Source: Neonectria sp. B-13 (lineage: Eukaryota; Ascomycota; Sordariomycetes; Hypocreales; Nectriaceae). From it: DNA of 64,000 bases. Shown here one piece after another: positions 54,420 through 64,000 of this stretch. Made by a program: the position numbers and the translations under genes. The stretch covers positions 62,001 through 126,000 of the forward strand of contig NOKP01000045.1 of the NCBI GenBank assembly GCA_002682825.1. The letters run 5' to 3'. The notes beneath the pieces are model-generated. The model was not told where the DNA came from. It saw only the letters and a list, made by a program, of their open reading frames with translations, and made no database searches. How positions within the stretch are numbered: position 1 is the stretch's first letter; every line of letters starts with the position of its first letter.

Positions 54420-57278
54420 CTTGATGTTGAATTTGAGCCCTTTCTAATCAGACAATGGTTTTTGACAAAGGAGTTGAAGAATTCGGCGGAGTAAAGTAAT
54501 ACTTATTCTTCAAGCGTCTCTGTTTTCGTAAAAGCCACATTGTCCCAAGCGGGTTCTCGACCGCAGTTCATATGCTTGCTTAAAAACGTTATTCGTGGCC
54601 CACTATTCCACCCGCATACCAGTGAAAATTAGCACCGCTGCTCGACGTATTCTGACATCTCATTATCATGCATACTTTCACTAAAGCACGGAAGTCGATT
54701 CCTCCGCAATCTGGAGGTCCGGATTCATCTGGTGCAGTTGACATCATCAGATGTTGAGAGTACGTATCGGCGTCGACGTCTATTGGCTTAACACTATCGT
54801 GAACTTATTTCGCGCCCTGCTGTCGGAGTCAATGAGCTCTCTAATCTAGGCACAGGGTGGCAATTGTCGGTATTTTGTGACATGTTTTGCCACTCGGGGA
54901 AATGTGTAAACAATAAAACTAGCAGCGGCTAGATTTCACTACCCTAAATGGGAGAAGGTCAGCTGTCTCTTACTAGAGTTGGGTTAAGGCGCCGTTCTGG
55001 GACAAGAGACCGCTGTCACCACTTGCCACCATGCCGTATGTTCTTCTATAAACTCTTGGAAAATTGCTTCCACCAACCCGGTCCTAGTAGCCTGTGATCC
55101 AGGGTCGACTTCCTCCCAATCTAGCCAGACCAATTCACTATTTTTCGATAGGATCTTAAATCGTTCATGGCTGTTTACAAACTAGGGTTTCCGCACCGAA
55201 TGCGCCACTGATTGAACAAAGAGCCACGAAAAGAGATTTACATCCTACCTTTGCTTAATTTGAGACATTGTCTAGAGGCTGTCCACTTTGCCGTCTTTTT
55301 CTCGCCACAATGACGACCGACACTGTTATAGCTCAGCTGATAGATAATACCGCCGGGGAAACCTTGGTCTCGTCAAACATGGACAAGGTTAATTGAATAA
55401 CTCTATTTTATGGCGATCCTTCACAGCTCAAAACGGGATAACTCGTTTCGGGGTTGTAGCATTCCAAGACGCCACACAGCTAAACTAGGGCCACTGGGGG
55501 TGGGAACCTGTCCATAGTCTACCACCTACCGATAACGGTCCATACCACGTCAAAAGCGTCATAGCTGAGACATTGGAGGAGGTCTGATAGGTCTATTCCA
55601 TCATTCACGTAACGGCGTCGACAAAAGCGGCCGAGTTAATCACCGGCCGATGCTAATTTTGAACAATCCAGGCAGAGAGAACTTTGTTTCATGCCTGGCC
55701 CATAGCTTGTTCGGAGACCACTAGTCCGCTTGTAGGAATCCCAGACGACAAGGAACGAGACACAAACCTAAAATGCATTAAGAATTCGATCAAACCAAAT
55801 GATCAACTATTCCGGTGCCCCGGAAGCCAACACACCTAAACCTAAAAAGGCTTAAAGTAAGGAAATGCCCGAGTCTGAAATGGGTCAAGGCCGGACTAGG
55901 AATCGAGGGAGTAAAACAAACAGACATTTACCGTCAAGCTTTACGGACATCGCTCTTCGTGCCATTTTATAGAAGGAAGTAATCGGGGATGTATCTGAGA
56001 AGTACTGAAATGTATCATCACCAGTTATCCCTTTTCGTTTCAGCTTTAGTCGATATCATTAAATATATTAAAGTCACGTAATTGATAACATATGACAGAT
56101 AACATAGTAAGTTAGTATCCCTAGCACTGCCCACCCTAAATACTCAGACATAGCAAGCTCCCCCAGTAAGTGACTAAATTATAATGCTCATTTTAGAATG
56201 ATAGCTTGTAGAATGAACAGTTTAAGTGGTTAATTGTGCAATAATAAATCCATCTCTTTAAGTTCTAACTGTGACTGTAGTATATCATGTTATAGAAGCG
56301 AAGGCTATATGATAACACTAAACTGAATGTTCTCTTTAAGCTAGCTGTTGGAGACAATAGCGTCGTTAGATGCAGGGCGTATTTCCCACCAACATTCCTC
56401 CAAGCCGACAGCTCATACATGTGGGTTGCATGGGTAGAAGTTATTAATGTCACGTCAGGGAAGTTGATGCGGATCTAGGGAGCAGTCTCCCCTTGGTGAG
56501 AGGCTGTGCAGACTCTCAAGTGAGACTACAGCTCAGATACTTAAGCTAATCGCATGGTCTCTCTCACATGTTTCAGAGCTTGTACAAATGTATTGGGTAC
56601 CCTCCAGACTGGGACGTATAGTGCCTTGGAAGACTTGGAAAGACATCAGAGGAGTAGATGAGCGCCTCGCTGAGGGGTTGATCGAATGCTTGCTTGCCGT
56701 ACACTTGTACTTTTCTCGTTAATCTTGAGCTTCTCGATAGGCTTTCAATAGAAAGCTCTTACCTTCGGTTCAGATGCAATCCGGGATATAAATTACTCAG
56801 ATAACTGATGCTGGTGGTCGGGATATACGTGCTTGTTCAAGTTGCCCACGACGGTACCTTACGCCTGACTATCTTTTCAATCTCCTCCAGATGAGCTCTA
56901 TTCCTCAACCAGACTGAAATGGTTACTAAGATAACCCGAGTATTTTATTCTTTGGAGTACAAGAGATAGGAAGCGAAGGATACAGGCTCATCGGTCTCGT
57001 TTAACATATCGGTCAGAATGAAAACCTGAGGCTTAGGCTTGAAAGTTTGTAGTCTGGTAAGAGGATGGGATTCCATAGTGAAACAAGACAGCGACACAGT
57101 GTAAAGTGAACTTGTCGGAGTACAGAAGTGTTACAAAGGCCAGGACTTTTGGAGTTTTGACGGTGATTTGAGATGAATTGAGATACTTCACAAATTTCTG
57201 TGTTGTGGGGGGCTATGCATTTATTACTCATATACGATAGTTCAAGCTATGTATTGACTGAAAATAGCAAGTCCCCAA
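54420..57278. other. 2.9 kb gene-free stretch
   Basis: I found no frame of more than about 75 codons and no recognisable relic. The right part (56.0-57.2 kb) is AT-rich. It could be a decayed repeat, a large promoter or simply spacer. I saw no obvious long terminal repeats by eye. Confidence 0.5.
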
Positions 57279-59023
57279 CTATGGGGAGTATTCATTTTCT
57301 AAAGAGAAAACTTCAACATGTGCGATGGCAGTGCGGGCCGGAATAATGACAGGAACAGGGCAATCTCCATGATCAGGGTCATCGCTAGGCATGTTGGCCC
57401 ATCTCCCGCTATTCGACTCATCGCCGTTGAGAATTCTCTCCGTCCGTAGTTCCTGGGTCTCCTTATCTGCGATACTCTTTTCCTCAAACCTCAAGATCTC
57501 CGTGTACGGAAGAGTCGGCGAGTTGGACTTCCATTCGACCTTGAAGCCCTTTCCTATCAGTAGGAACTTTGAAGGCTCTAGTTCGATGACCATTCCGAAG
57601 CCGGGACCCTCCTTACCAAGCACAAACGCCCTGCTGATTATGAGATCGTAGCTCTTGAAAGTCACCGTAACTGGAGGAGAAGGATTCTCTTTGTCTTCGA
57701 GATCGTGGAAACAGAAGCCGGTCACAGACAAATTCTTCCTCCGCGCCTCCAGGATGTGCTTTGAGACTGAGCCCAGTAGTTTGTAGTGACTTGAAAATGG
57801 AGACTCCGCTGCCGTCAGAGTATCGATGCCAAAGGGGCTTACACCAAGCGCGTGGAAGCTACCAATTGCAGTCCATGCAGTCCTAGCTCCAAAGTGGTCC
57901 CTTCGCTGTTCAGGGATGAAGAGCGGCTGGCCGCGATGGCTGTAATCAGAACAAGTCTTGACGTAGTTGTTGTGGTAGATATCGGGGGAGATGAATTCAA
58001 GATCCGGCGCAAACTTCCGCCAGATATCTAGAACATTGCTCGCAGCACCGCCGGATGGGTACTCTCCAGGCTTGCCGCCGCCAGAAGCAGCACCGGGCTC
58101 GCCAGGCTGCGGTAACCAGACGTTGGAGAAAAGAGGGATCTGATAGACCTTCCGGCCAGAGGAGGCGACCTTCTCCAGGTACAGAGCGTAGTGGTATGCC
58201 ATGAAGAGCTCCTCAGTCCACATACTCTTCCCAAAGTAATTTTCCCAGTTTCCGTTGCATTCTCCGGTCTTGATTTGGTCCAAGTTCTCCTTGAATTTGG
58301 GGTATTTACTCTTCAGATCGGGGTGTAGTAAATCCCAATCGTCGCTGAGAAACTTGACCACCTCGTTCGGTACTGGAGATTCAAACCGCTGGGTTGCCAC
58401 GGCGCTGCGGTCTCGCGAATCCCCATGGAAGCCAACTTCGTTCTCCACCTGGACCATAATAACGGTGCGCTCTTTATCAGTTTCGCCAAGGTGTTGCAGT
58501 AGGCTGGAAAAGGCTTTAGCGTCCGCGTTGACGCACTCGTCGTGAAATATGGAGAGAACGCCCGAGTTCTGGAGACGACCTTCGCTGTTCTTCATGTACA
58601 TGCGAGGAAACCTCTTGGGGTTTGTCTTGACCCACCTAGGGGTATAGCTCGACCTGCCTGAAGGCACAGTTAGAAATGTCTCTGAATAGCCAATGACGTC
58701 TCCGTACCGTTTTTGAACGAGCCAAACCACAGGATGACCAAGCGAAGGCCGTGTGCCCTGGCTCCGGCAATGACTCCATCCAACTCGGCGAAGTTGAAGC
58801 GTCCTTCTTCTGGCTCGACGTCTTCCCATGCGACGGCACCAAGAACTGTGTTGATTCCCATGTCCTTGAGGTTTTGCCAGACTGTGTCCATGAAGCGAGC
58901 CGAACTCATCGACGAGTTCTGCAATTCGGCTCCGAGGACAAGGTACGATTCGCCATCGACCAGCAGTTCCCACCGGCCACTATCCGCCTTCTGCAGGCGC
59001 GGAATGCTAGTAGCGACGGCCAT
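57279..59023 (-). CDS. GH35-like beta-galactosidase
   Basis: A 564-residue glycosidase in two exons (59023-58708, 58657-57279; 1695 nt). It has the (beta/alpha)8 barrel start 'LVLGAELQNSS', 'MGINTVLGAVAWEDVEPEEGRFNF' and the acid/base motif 'VQVENEVG' (Glu179). The 'FGSFKNGRSSYTPRWVK' segment is standard for GH35/42-type enzymes that bear a DUF5597-like C-terminal domain, which residues from about 430 on probably represent. It should release terminal beta-galactose from oligosaccharides. There is no signal peptide (the N-terminus is 'MAVATSIPRLQ'), so it is probably cytosolic. It is divergent from the GH3 gene by 913 bp, suggesting joint regulation. Confidence 0.82.
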
Positions 59024-59936
59024 GATTGAAAACGAAGTATACTGTGATACAACAGAATGTAAAATGTCTCAAGCTGAAAAAACGCAGGAAGACGGTCCGG
59101 CTATTAGTTGATGACAACGGCTTGATGCATGTTAATTATTTAGCCTGAGGCTTTTCGAAATGTTGGAGACTTTGCCGCGATCCAATGTACCGAGCACCGA
59201 GAGTACTGCATGCCAAGTGCAATTTTAGCCGCCTCGAGTCTAGAGAGGTCTTGTATTACCCCTCTTCTCTTCAACTTCTCAAGTCATCTTTCATCAAGGC
59301 GAATGTGGATGTGGTACCATCCGTACATCCTCAGGTTCACACATCCAAGCCCACCCATGAGGGGAGATTAGTGGAGAACCCGGGGGGCATGTGTCACTGG
59401 ACGCTGACCGATATTCATAACAGAACCAATCGCTATATATTCGTATTCTGTTGGTGCAGGGTACTGGCTTGGCAGGCGGGGCGATACCGGGCGCAAGCGT
59501 CTAGCATTCAGCTAGCAGCACACGAGTCACGACAACACATGCTCGTCGTACCAGGTAGCGTAGGATTCAAACCCCAGAGGTCTGCGTGCTAGCCGTCGGC
59601 GACTCTGATACGCCCCGGGTAAATGCAAGGAAAGGCTACAGGAGGCGGGACCCCTCGGGGTGGTCAGCGTCAAGGATTGGCCAAGGAGGGGGACGGTGGA
59701 CAAGTGATATCTTCCTTGGGGTGATGTTGCAGCGAGTTGAGTTGACCACTGTTTGTGGCGCGGTACCATCGCAGGCTGGTGGAGACATTTATGGTTGACT
59801 CAGCTAGAGGCAAAGAGCATAAACATCATGAGGTGAAGGGCAACTTCACATATTCATTGTCGAACTAACTCTAGCTTTGCCTCCTCATCAAACACGTGAA
59901 CCGTCTACCACTAGATACTTGTATCAGTTTCCCACC
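59024..59936. promoter_or_regulatory. Divergent spacer between the GH35 and GH3 genes
   Basis: This 913-bp region has two exact SYGGRG CreA-type sites, CCGGGG (59380-59385) and GCGGGG (59476-59481), both on the plus strand. A CACGTG sits near 59892, about 45 bp before the GH3 ATG. Carbon-catabolite control is plausible but not shown. Confidence 0.4.
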
Positions 59937-62713
59937 ATGACAGATCAACTACTAAACATCGACAAGCTAATCGATGAGCTCAGCTTATCTGAGAAGTGTC
60001 TTCTCCTGTCTGGCACTGGACGATGCGAGACGAGAGGGTTTGAGAGCCATGGCATCCCCAAGCTTATGGTAAGTTCTCATTTTTTGCCTGTCAACTTTCC
60101 ACGCTGCGCGAAATCGCAAGTGTCTGATTGCGGATATCTTAGATGTCAGATGGACCTCATGGCATTAGAACAGAGAAATTCTTCAACAAGGTAAGCATCT
60201 ACTTTCTCCCACAACTCCATGGGCTTGAATGTGCTGCTCATACTCAGTCTAGGACTCAGCTATCTGTCTACCCAGCGGAACGGGCATGGGCGCCACTTTC
60301 GACACTGACCTGATGCGCCGCGTCGGTAACCTCCTCGCAGAAGAAGCTAAAGCCCATCTCGTACACGTAGTGCTCGCTCCTGTCGTCTGTCTCCAGCGCT
60401 CAGCCTTAATCGGTCGCGGTTTTGAGGCTTTTGGAGAAGACCCCGTTCAGAGCGGCAAGCTCGGTGGTGCTTATGTGAATGGCCTTCAAGAGCTCGGTGT
60501 CGCTTCTTGTATCAAGCATTACGCTGCCCACGACCAGTCCGACAACTCCATCGAGGACAATGTCATCATGACGCAGAGGACACTGCGTGAGGTCCATACC
60601 TTGCCATTCCAGATCGCCGCCAAGGACTCAAATCCTTGGGCATTCATGACTGGCTACCACAAGATCAATGGTGTCCATGTCAGTGAGAATCCCGAGCTCA
60701 TCAAGGACATCCTGAGGGACGACTGGAATTACGATGGCTTGGTCCTGAGCGACTGGTGGGGTGTCTACAGCACATCTGAGGCCATCAACGCTGGTCTCGA
60801 CTTGGAGATGCCTGGTCCGCCTGACTGGCGCGCCAACCTCCTTGACTTGGCCGTTCGATCCCGCAAGGTCTCTATGGAGTCACTCAACGCCTCGGTGCGA
60901 CGTGTCCTGGAGCTTGTGAACCGCGTGGGTTCTCTCTTAACCTCGAAGGAGAAGAAGGAAAACAACACGCCCGAGTCCCGAGAATTTGTCCGGAAGCTCA
61001 CCGCCGATGGCATCGTGCTTCTCAAGAACAAGGCCAAGGTTCTTCCCCTGAGCAAGGATGCAGGTAAACGTTTCGGTCTCATCGGCGACCACTGGAAGCG
61101 TCCTGCCGTGGCTGGTGGTGGCAGTTCCGAGGTCGAGCCTTACTATCTTAGCAAGGGGTACGACGCCATGGTCGAGCTTCTCGGAGAGAAGAATATCAGC
61201 TATGAGCTAGGTTGCCACTGTAAGTTTGGGCCAGTTCCTCTCTGGACGATTTCTCGCTAACTTAACAGCGCACAAATTCGCTCCTCTTCTAACCGAGAAC
61301 CTTTTCAAGCCCGACTCCAGCGAGAACGGCGTGCTACTCGAATTTTGGGATAAGAACCCGGAGGAGGAGTCTGATGCGAAGCTTTGGCACACAACCGGGA
61401 CCCTGAGCACCGAGCTGAACTTGGCTGACAGCTTGCCCCGTGGTTCAATCCCCGACCTCTTCTTCCTCAAGATCCGAGGTACATACCGGGCTCAGAAGTC
61501 CATGACCTTCAAACTGGGCCTCTCATGCGCCGGTCGGGCTAGGCTCTTCGTCAATGGCAAGGAAGTCATTGACCAGTGGACCTCCCAACCTGAGAAGACG
61601 GACCTCACGCCCGTCTTCAACTGTTTCACCATGGAGGGCCGCGCGGATATTTCCATGGAGCAGGGAAAGGAGTACGAGATTGTCGTTCATCTCGATAACT
61701 CTAGTCTTAAGCCCACCGTGGGTGTCGCTCCTGCGGGAGGCGTGCGCATCGGTGGATTCGAGGTTGTCGACGAGGATGAAGCTATCGAGAAGGCCGTGGC
61801 TCTGGCTAAACAGGTTGATGTTCCTATCGTCTACACTGGCCTCGGACCCGACTATGAGTATGAGGGAGTTGACCGTAGATCACTGGATCTGCCCGGCAGG
61901 GTGGATGAGTTGATCAAGAGAATCTGCGAGGCGAACCCCAACACTGTAAGTGCCACCCTGTCCGAGTAGGGCGTTTAATGTCGGAATTCTTATAACTAAT
62001 GCTTTTTCCAGGTGGTCGTCACTGAGGCCGGAACTGCTTTCACCATGCCTTGGATCGACGACGCTAAGACGCTTGTTCACAGCTGGCTCGGTGGCCAAGA
62101 GACGGGCCACGCTATTGTCGATGTCCTCTTTGGCGACGTTAACCCGTCCGGTCGCCTCCCGCTTACCTTCCCGAAGCGCCTCGAGGACACGGCCGCCTTC
62201 TTGAGCTTCGGCAAGGCCGATCGAAGCATCGTGTACGGAGAGGGTGTTTTTATCGGATACCGATACCATGAGATGACCAAGCGCGATCCTCTGTTCTACT
62301 TCGGTCACGGTCTCTCCTACACCAAGTTCGAATACTCGAACCTCGTCGTCCCCGAGACTTTTGAGGCAGATGAGAGCCACACCATGACCATTAAAGTCGA
62401 CCTCACTAACGTTGGAGAGGTTGGCGGAGCTGAGGTCGTTCAACTTTACATCGCGGACCTAGAGAGCACTCTTCAGCGGCCCAAGAAAGAGTTTAAAGCT
62501 TTTGAGAAGGTTAGGCTAGAAGCTGGCGAGAAGAAGACTGTCGACATCAAGCTCGACAAGTATGCCCTCTCTGTATGGTCTGAGGAGCATTCGCAGTGGC
62601 TGGCGGAGGCAGGTACGTTTGCAGTAATCATCTCTCAGAGCGCAGCTCCTCAGGCCGAACTACTGCGGGCCAACTTTATGCTGCCCAAGACGTTCAAATG
62701 GACAGGTCTATAG
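59937..62713 (+). CDS. GH3 beta-glucosidase with PA14 domain
   Basis: An 841-residue enzyme in five exons (59937-60068, 60143-60190, 60253-61219, 61269-61945, 62012-62713; 2526 nt). The GH3 N-domain has 'SDGPHGIRTE', 'RGFEAFGEDP', 'IKHYAAHDQ' and the nucleophile Asp227 in 'LVLSDWWGV'. A PA14 insert lies at about 405-540 ('KIRGTYRAQKSMTFKLGLSC', 'ARLFVNGKEVIDQW'). 'TEAGTAFTMPWIDD' then 'NPSGRLPLTFPKRLED' belong to the C-domain, and an Fn3-like domain closes the protein ('LTNVGEVGGAEVVQLYI'). It is the layout of fungal intracellular BglF/BglI-type enzymes. There is no signal peptide (MTDQLLNIDKLIDEL). It hydrolyses terminal beta-glucosides, including sugars taken up by transporters. Exon 2 is only 48 nt. 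Confidence 0.93.
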
Positions 62714-63579
62714 GAGACAAGCGTTCCGATTTAAACGGATAATGGAGGTGCATATGCGTAGGAATAACATTATTTAGGACTTGCTGGCTTGGTATGATTG
62801 GAGCAAGGGCTAGTATAAATCTAAAAGAAAATATAAAAAATATAAAATGGGGAACCAGTTGGGCTTAAATGCGTGAGGAGTGTTCGCGAGGTTACTTGGT
62901 GCTTCACAAAATGATATACGGCCGCCTTAGCCACTTGGATCAACTTTCGAATGATTAATACCGACTTTCGCGTTTTGACAGTGAAGAGGGTTTGTACCCA
63001 AACCTGTGTGTTATCAATGCTATTCTCAGCTGAGAACTTGAGTATCGAAATAGGACGAGCATTCTGCATGGAGACACGAACATCTAAATTTTGATCTTGC
63101 GGTGTCCAGCTAATGACGAGTGTTGGGCTTAGGGGCATATCTCGGTTGCACCACACTTGGAGTAATCATACTTTCGTGCGTTGTCACATCTATCAGCTGT
63201 TGAGACCGCTGTTAGGACGACCCGGTCTCGAAGACCCGAATCCCTTAGATTCGGTCTGAAGACTGTCACTTCCTCTGTCTCAAGGACCTCATCGCAGCCC
63301 CTAGGATAACAAGGGCATCTTTGTATATAGGAGCTGCTACGAGCCCTCTGTCAGATAGAAAACAAGAGCTTCCATTCACATCTCAATGCACCCTTCCTAT
63401 CAGATGCAACATGCGTTCATGCTTATGCTTCGACGATGCATGTCACTATCAAATCAGAAAGCTTTGCAAAAGATTTACTGTCTTAGGCAGCAACACCAAT
63501 CACGCCGGTGTTGACGAACCAGCTTGCTAGGATACAAAGTGAACTTCCATATGTTCCTCGACTCGGCTCCAACTCTTCC
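62714..63579. other. Convergent 3' spacer with compound hairpin
   Basis: The region lies between the ends of the GH3 gene and the PKD-like gene. It has A-rich DNA near 62820 (likely 3'-processing signals) and an inverted-repeat array at 63224-63257. No gene is supported. Confidence 0.5.
63224..63257. repeat. Compound inverted repeats (alternative hairpins)
   Basis: GGTCT (63224-63228) pairs with AGACC (63232-63236) over a 3-nt loop. The same AGAC-(C)-CGAATC arm (63232-63242) also pairs with GATTCGGTCT (63248-63257) over a 5-nt loop with one bulge. The two hairpins are mutually exclusive. Confidence 0.5.
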
Positions 63580-64000
63580 TTAGGAAACAATCACTCTCAT
63601 GCGGCCGAGATTGACAGGCGTAGCGTAGGGCGACTTGGTATCCCCCTTGCGATGAGTATAAACTCTGACCGCGGGATAGTAAGTACCCGCCGTCTGGTAA
63701 AAATGCGTGACTTTGACATCCGTGGTTCCACGAGCAGTCCCAAAGTCCAATTTAGCAAAGTCACCCACGCCGTCAAAATCCCATTCAACCGCCACGACGG
63801 ACCCGGTGTTCGGAGGAACCTCAATGTGAGCCTTGAGAGTAAGCGATGCTCCGACCTTGATGTTAACCCGTGCGCTGTTTTTGGCGGTCAGTTCGACCAC
63901 GGGCTGAATACCGAGTCGTTGTGCGGCCGTCTTTGGGACTGACACTTGGCCTCTCTTCACGGTATATTTGGTCGGCTTTGGAGGCGCTTGCCCCTTCTCT
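63580..64000 (-). CDS. 3' end of a PKD-domain protein (partial, runs off window)
   Basis: The last 140 or so residues of a larger protein; the frame stays open to base 64000. 'KPTKYTVKRGQVSVP' leads to a PKD-like beta-sandwich: 'VKVGASLTLKAHIEVPPNTG', 'VEWDFDGVGDF' (the WDFDGxGDF hallmark), 'VTHFYQTAGTYYPAVRVYT' and 'NLGRMRVIVS' at the C-terminus. From memory, some fungal and bacterial extracellular alpha/beta hydrolases end with such a PKD domain, so the missing part could be a hydrolase; this is only a guess. The apparent start near 63960 is a GTG inside the frame, not a real start. Confidence 0.75.
   Translation of the reverse strand, partial: EKGQAPPKPTKYTVKRGQVSVPKTAAQRLGIQPVVELTAKNSARVNIKVGASLTLKAHIEVPPNTGSVVAVEWDFDGVGDFAKLDFGTARGTTDVKVTHFYQTAGTYYPAVRVYTHRKGDTKSPYATPVNLGRMRVIVS

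Noticed and set aside
1..64000. CRISPR arrays, bacterial operons or insertion sequences
   Set aside because: Introns, spacing and gene families are those of a fungus, and no regular spaced repeat array was seen.

Overview
The window is nuclear DNA from a filamentous ascomycete (Pezizomycotina; a Sordariomycete-like fungus is my best guess, but genus and species cannot be read from it). The reasons are short GT-AG introns of about 50-110 nt in most genes, fungus-only families (Zn2Cys6 and Fungal_trans regulators, Fta2-like proteins, DUF7703 membrane proteins, siderophore-iron and NCS1 permeases), an intron-bearing tRNA, and 0.3-3.3 kb intergenic spacers. One run of 164 N marks a scaffold gap at 2151-2314. 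I rebuilt exons by hand. Where the summed exon lengths divide by three and the joined protein matches its family, I say so.

Region 1 (1-20 kb) looks like accessory sequence. It has the end of a transcription factor, an NAD(P)-dependent epimerase broken by one stop codon, a frameshifted MFS relic, an epoxide-hydrolase-like enzyme, a 3.3 kb gene-poor stretch ending in an intron-containing tRNA-Ala, an NmrA-like reductase, a second epoxide hydrolase (EHN type), a divergent pair made of a PD-(D/E)XK-like protein and an Fta2/kinase-like protein, and a CorA-like membrane protein that seems to be frameshifted.

Region 2 (20-33 kb) is almost all on the minus strand: a FAD monooxygenase fused to a polytopic membrane domain, a monocarboxylate-type MFS transporter with a 13-nt exon, a secreted M28 aminopeptidase, a Zn2Cys6 regulator, and a 2-oxoglutarate/Fe(II) dioxygenase. 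The dioxygenase is divergent from an NCS1 nucleobase permease at 33.5-35.2 kb, and the shared upstream region is rich in GATA and CGG-type sites. Together they look like a small nitrogen or nucleobase salvage module.

Region 3 (36-54 kb) holds transport and housekeeping-type genes: a DUF7703 membrane protein, a full-length ABCB multidrug transporter, a GNAT acetyltransferase, a siderophore-iron transporter, an alpha/beta hydrolase, a Na+/H+ antiporter with a CRE site and a 21-bp palindrome upstream, an AlaX-type alanyl-tRNA editing protein, and a secreted CAP/PR-1 protein.

Region 4 (54-64 kb) starts with a 2.9 kb gene-free stretch. A divergent pair of apparently intracellular glycosidases follows (GH35-type beta-galactosidase and GH3 beta-glucosidase with a PA14 domain), then the 3' end of a protein with a PKD-like domain that runs off the window.

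The most unusual items are the nuclease-like/kinase-like divergent pair, the monooxygenase-membrane fusion, the dioxygenase-permease module with its GC-AG intron and tiny last exon, and the group of decayed genes in the first 20 kb.
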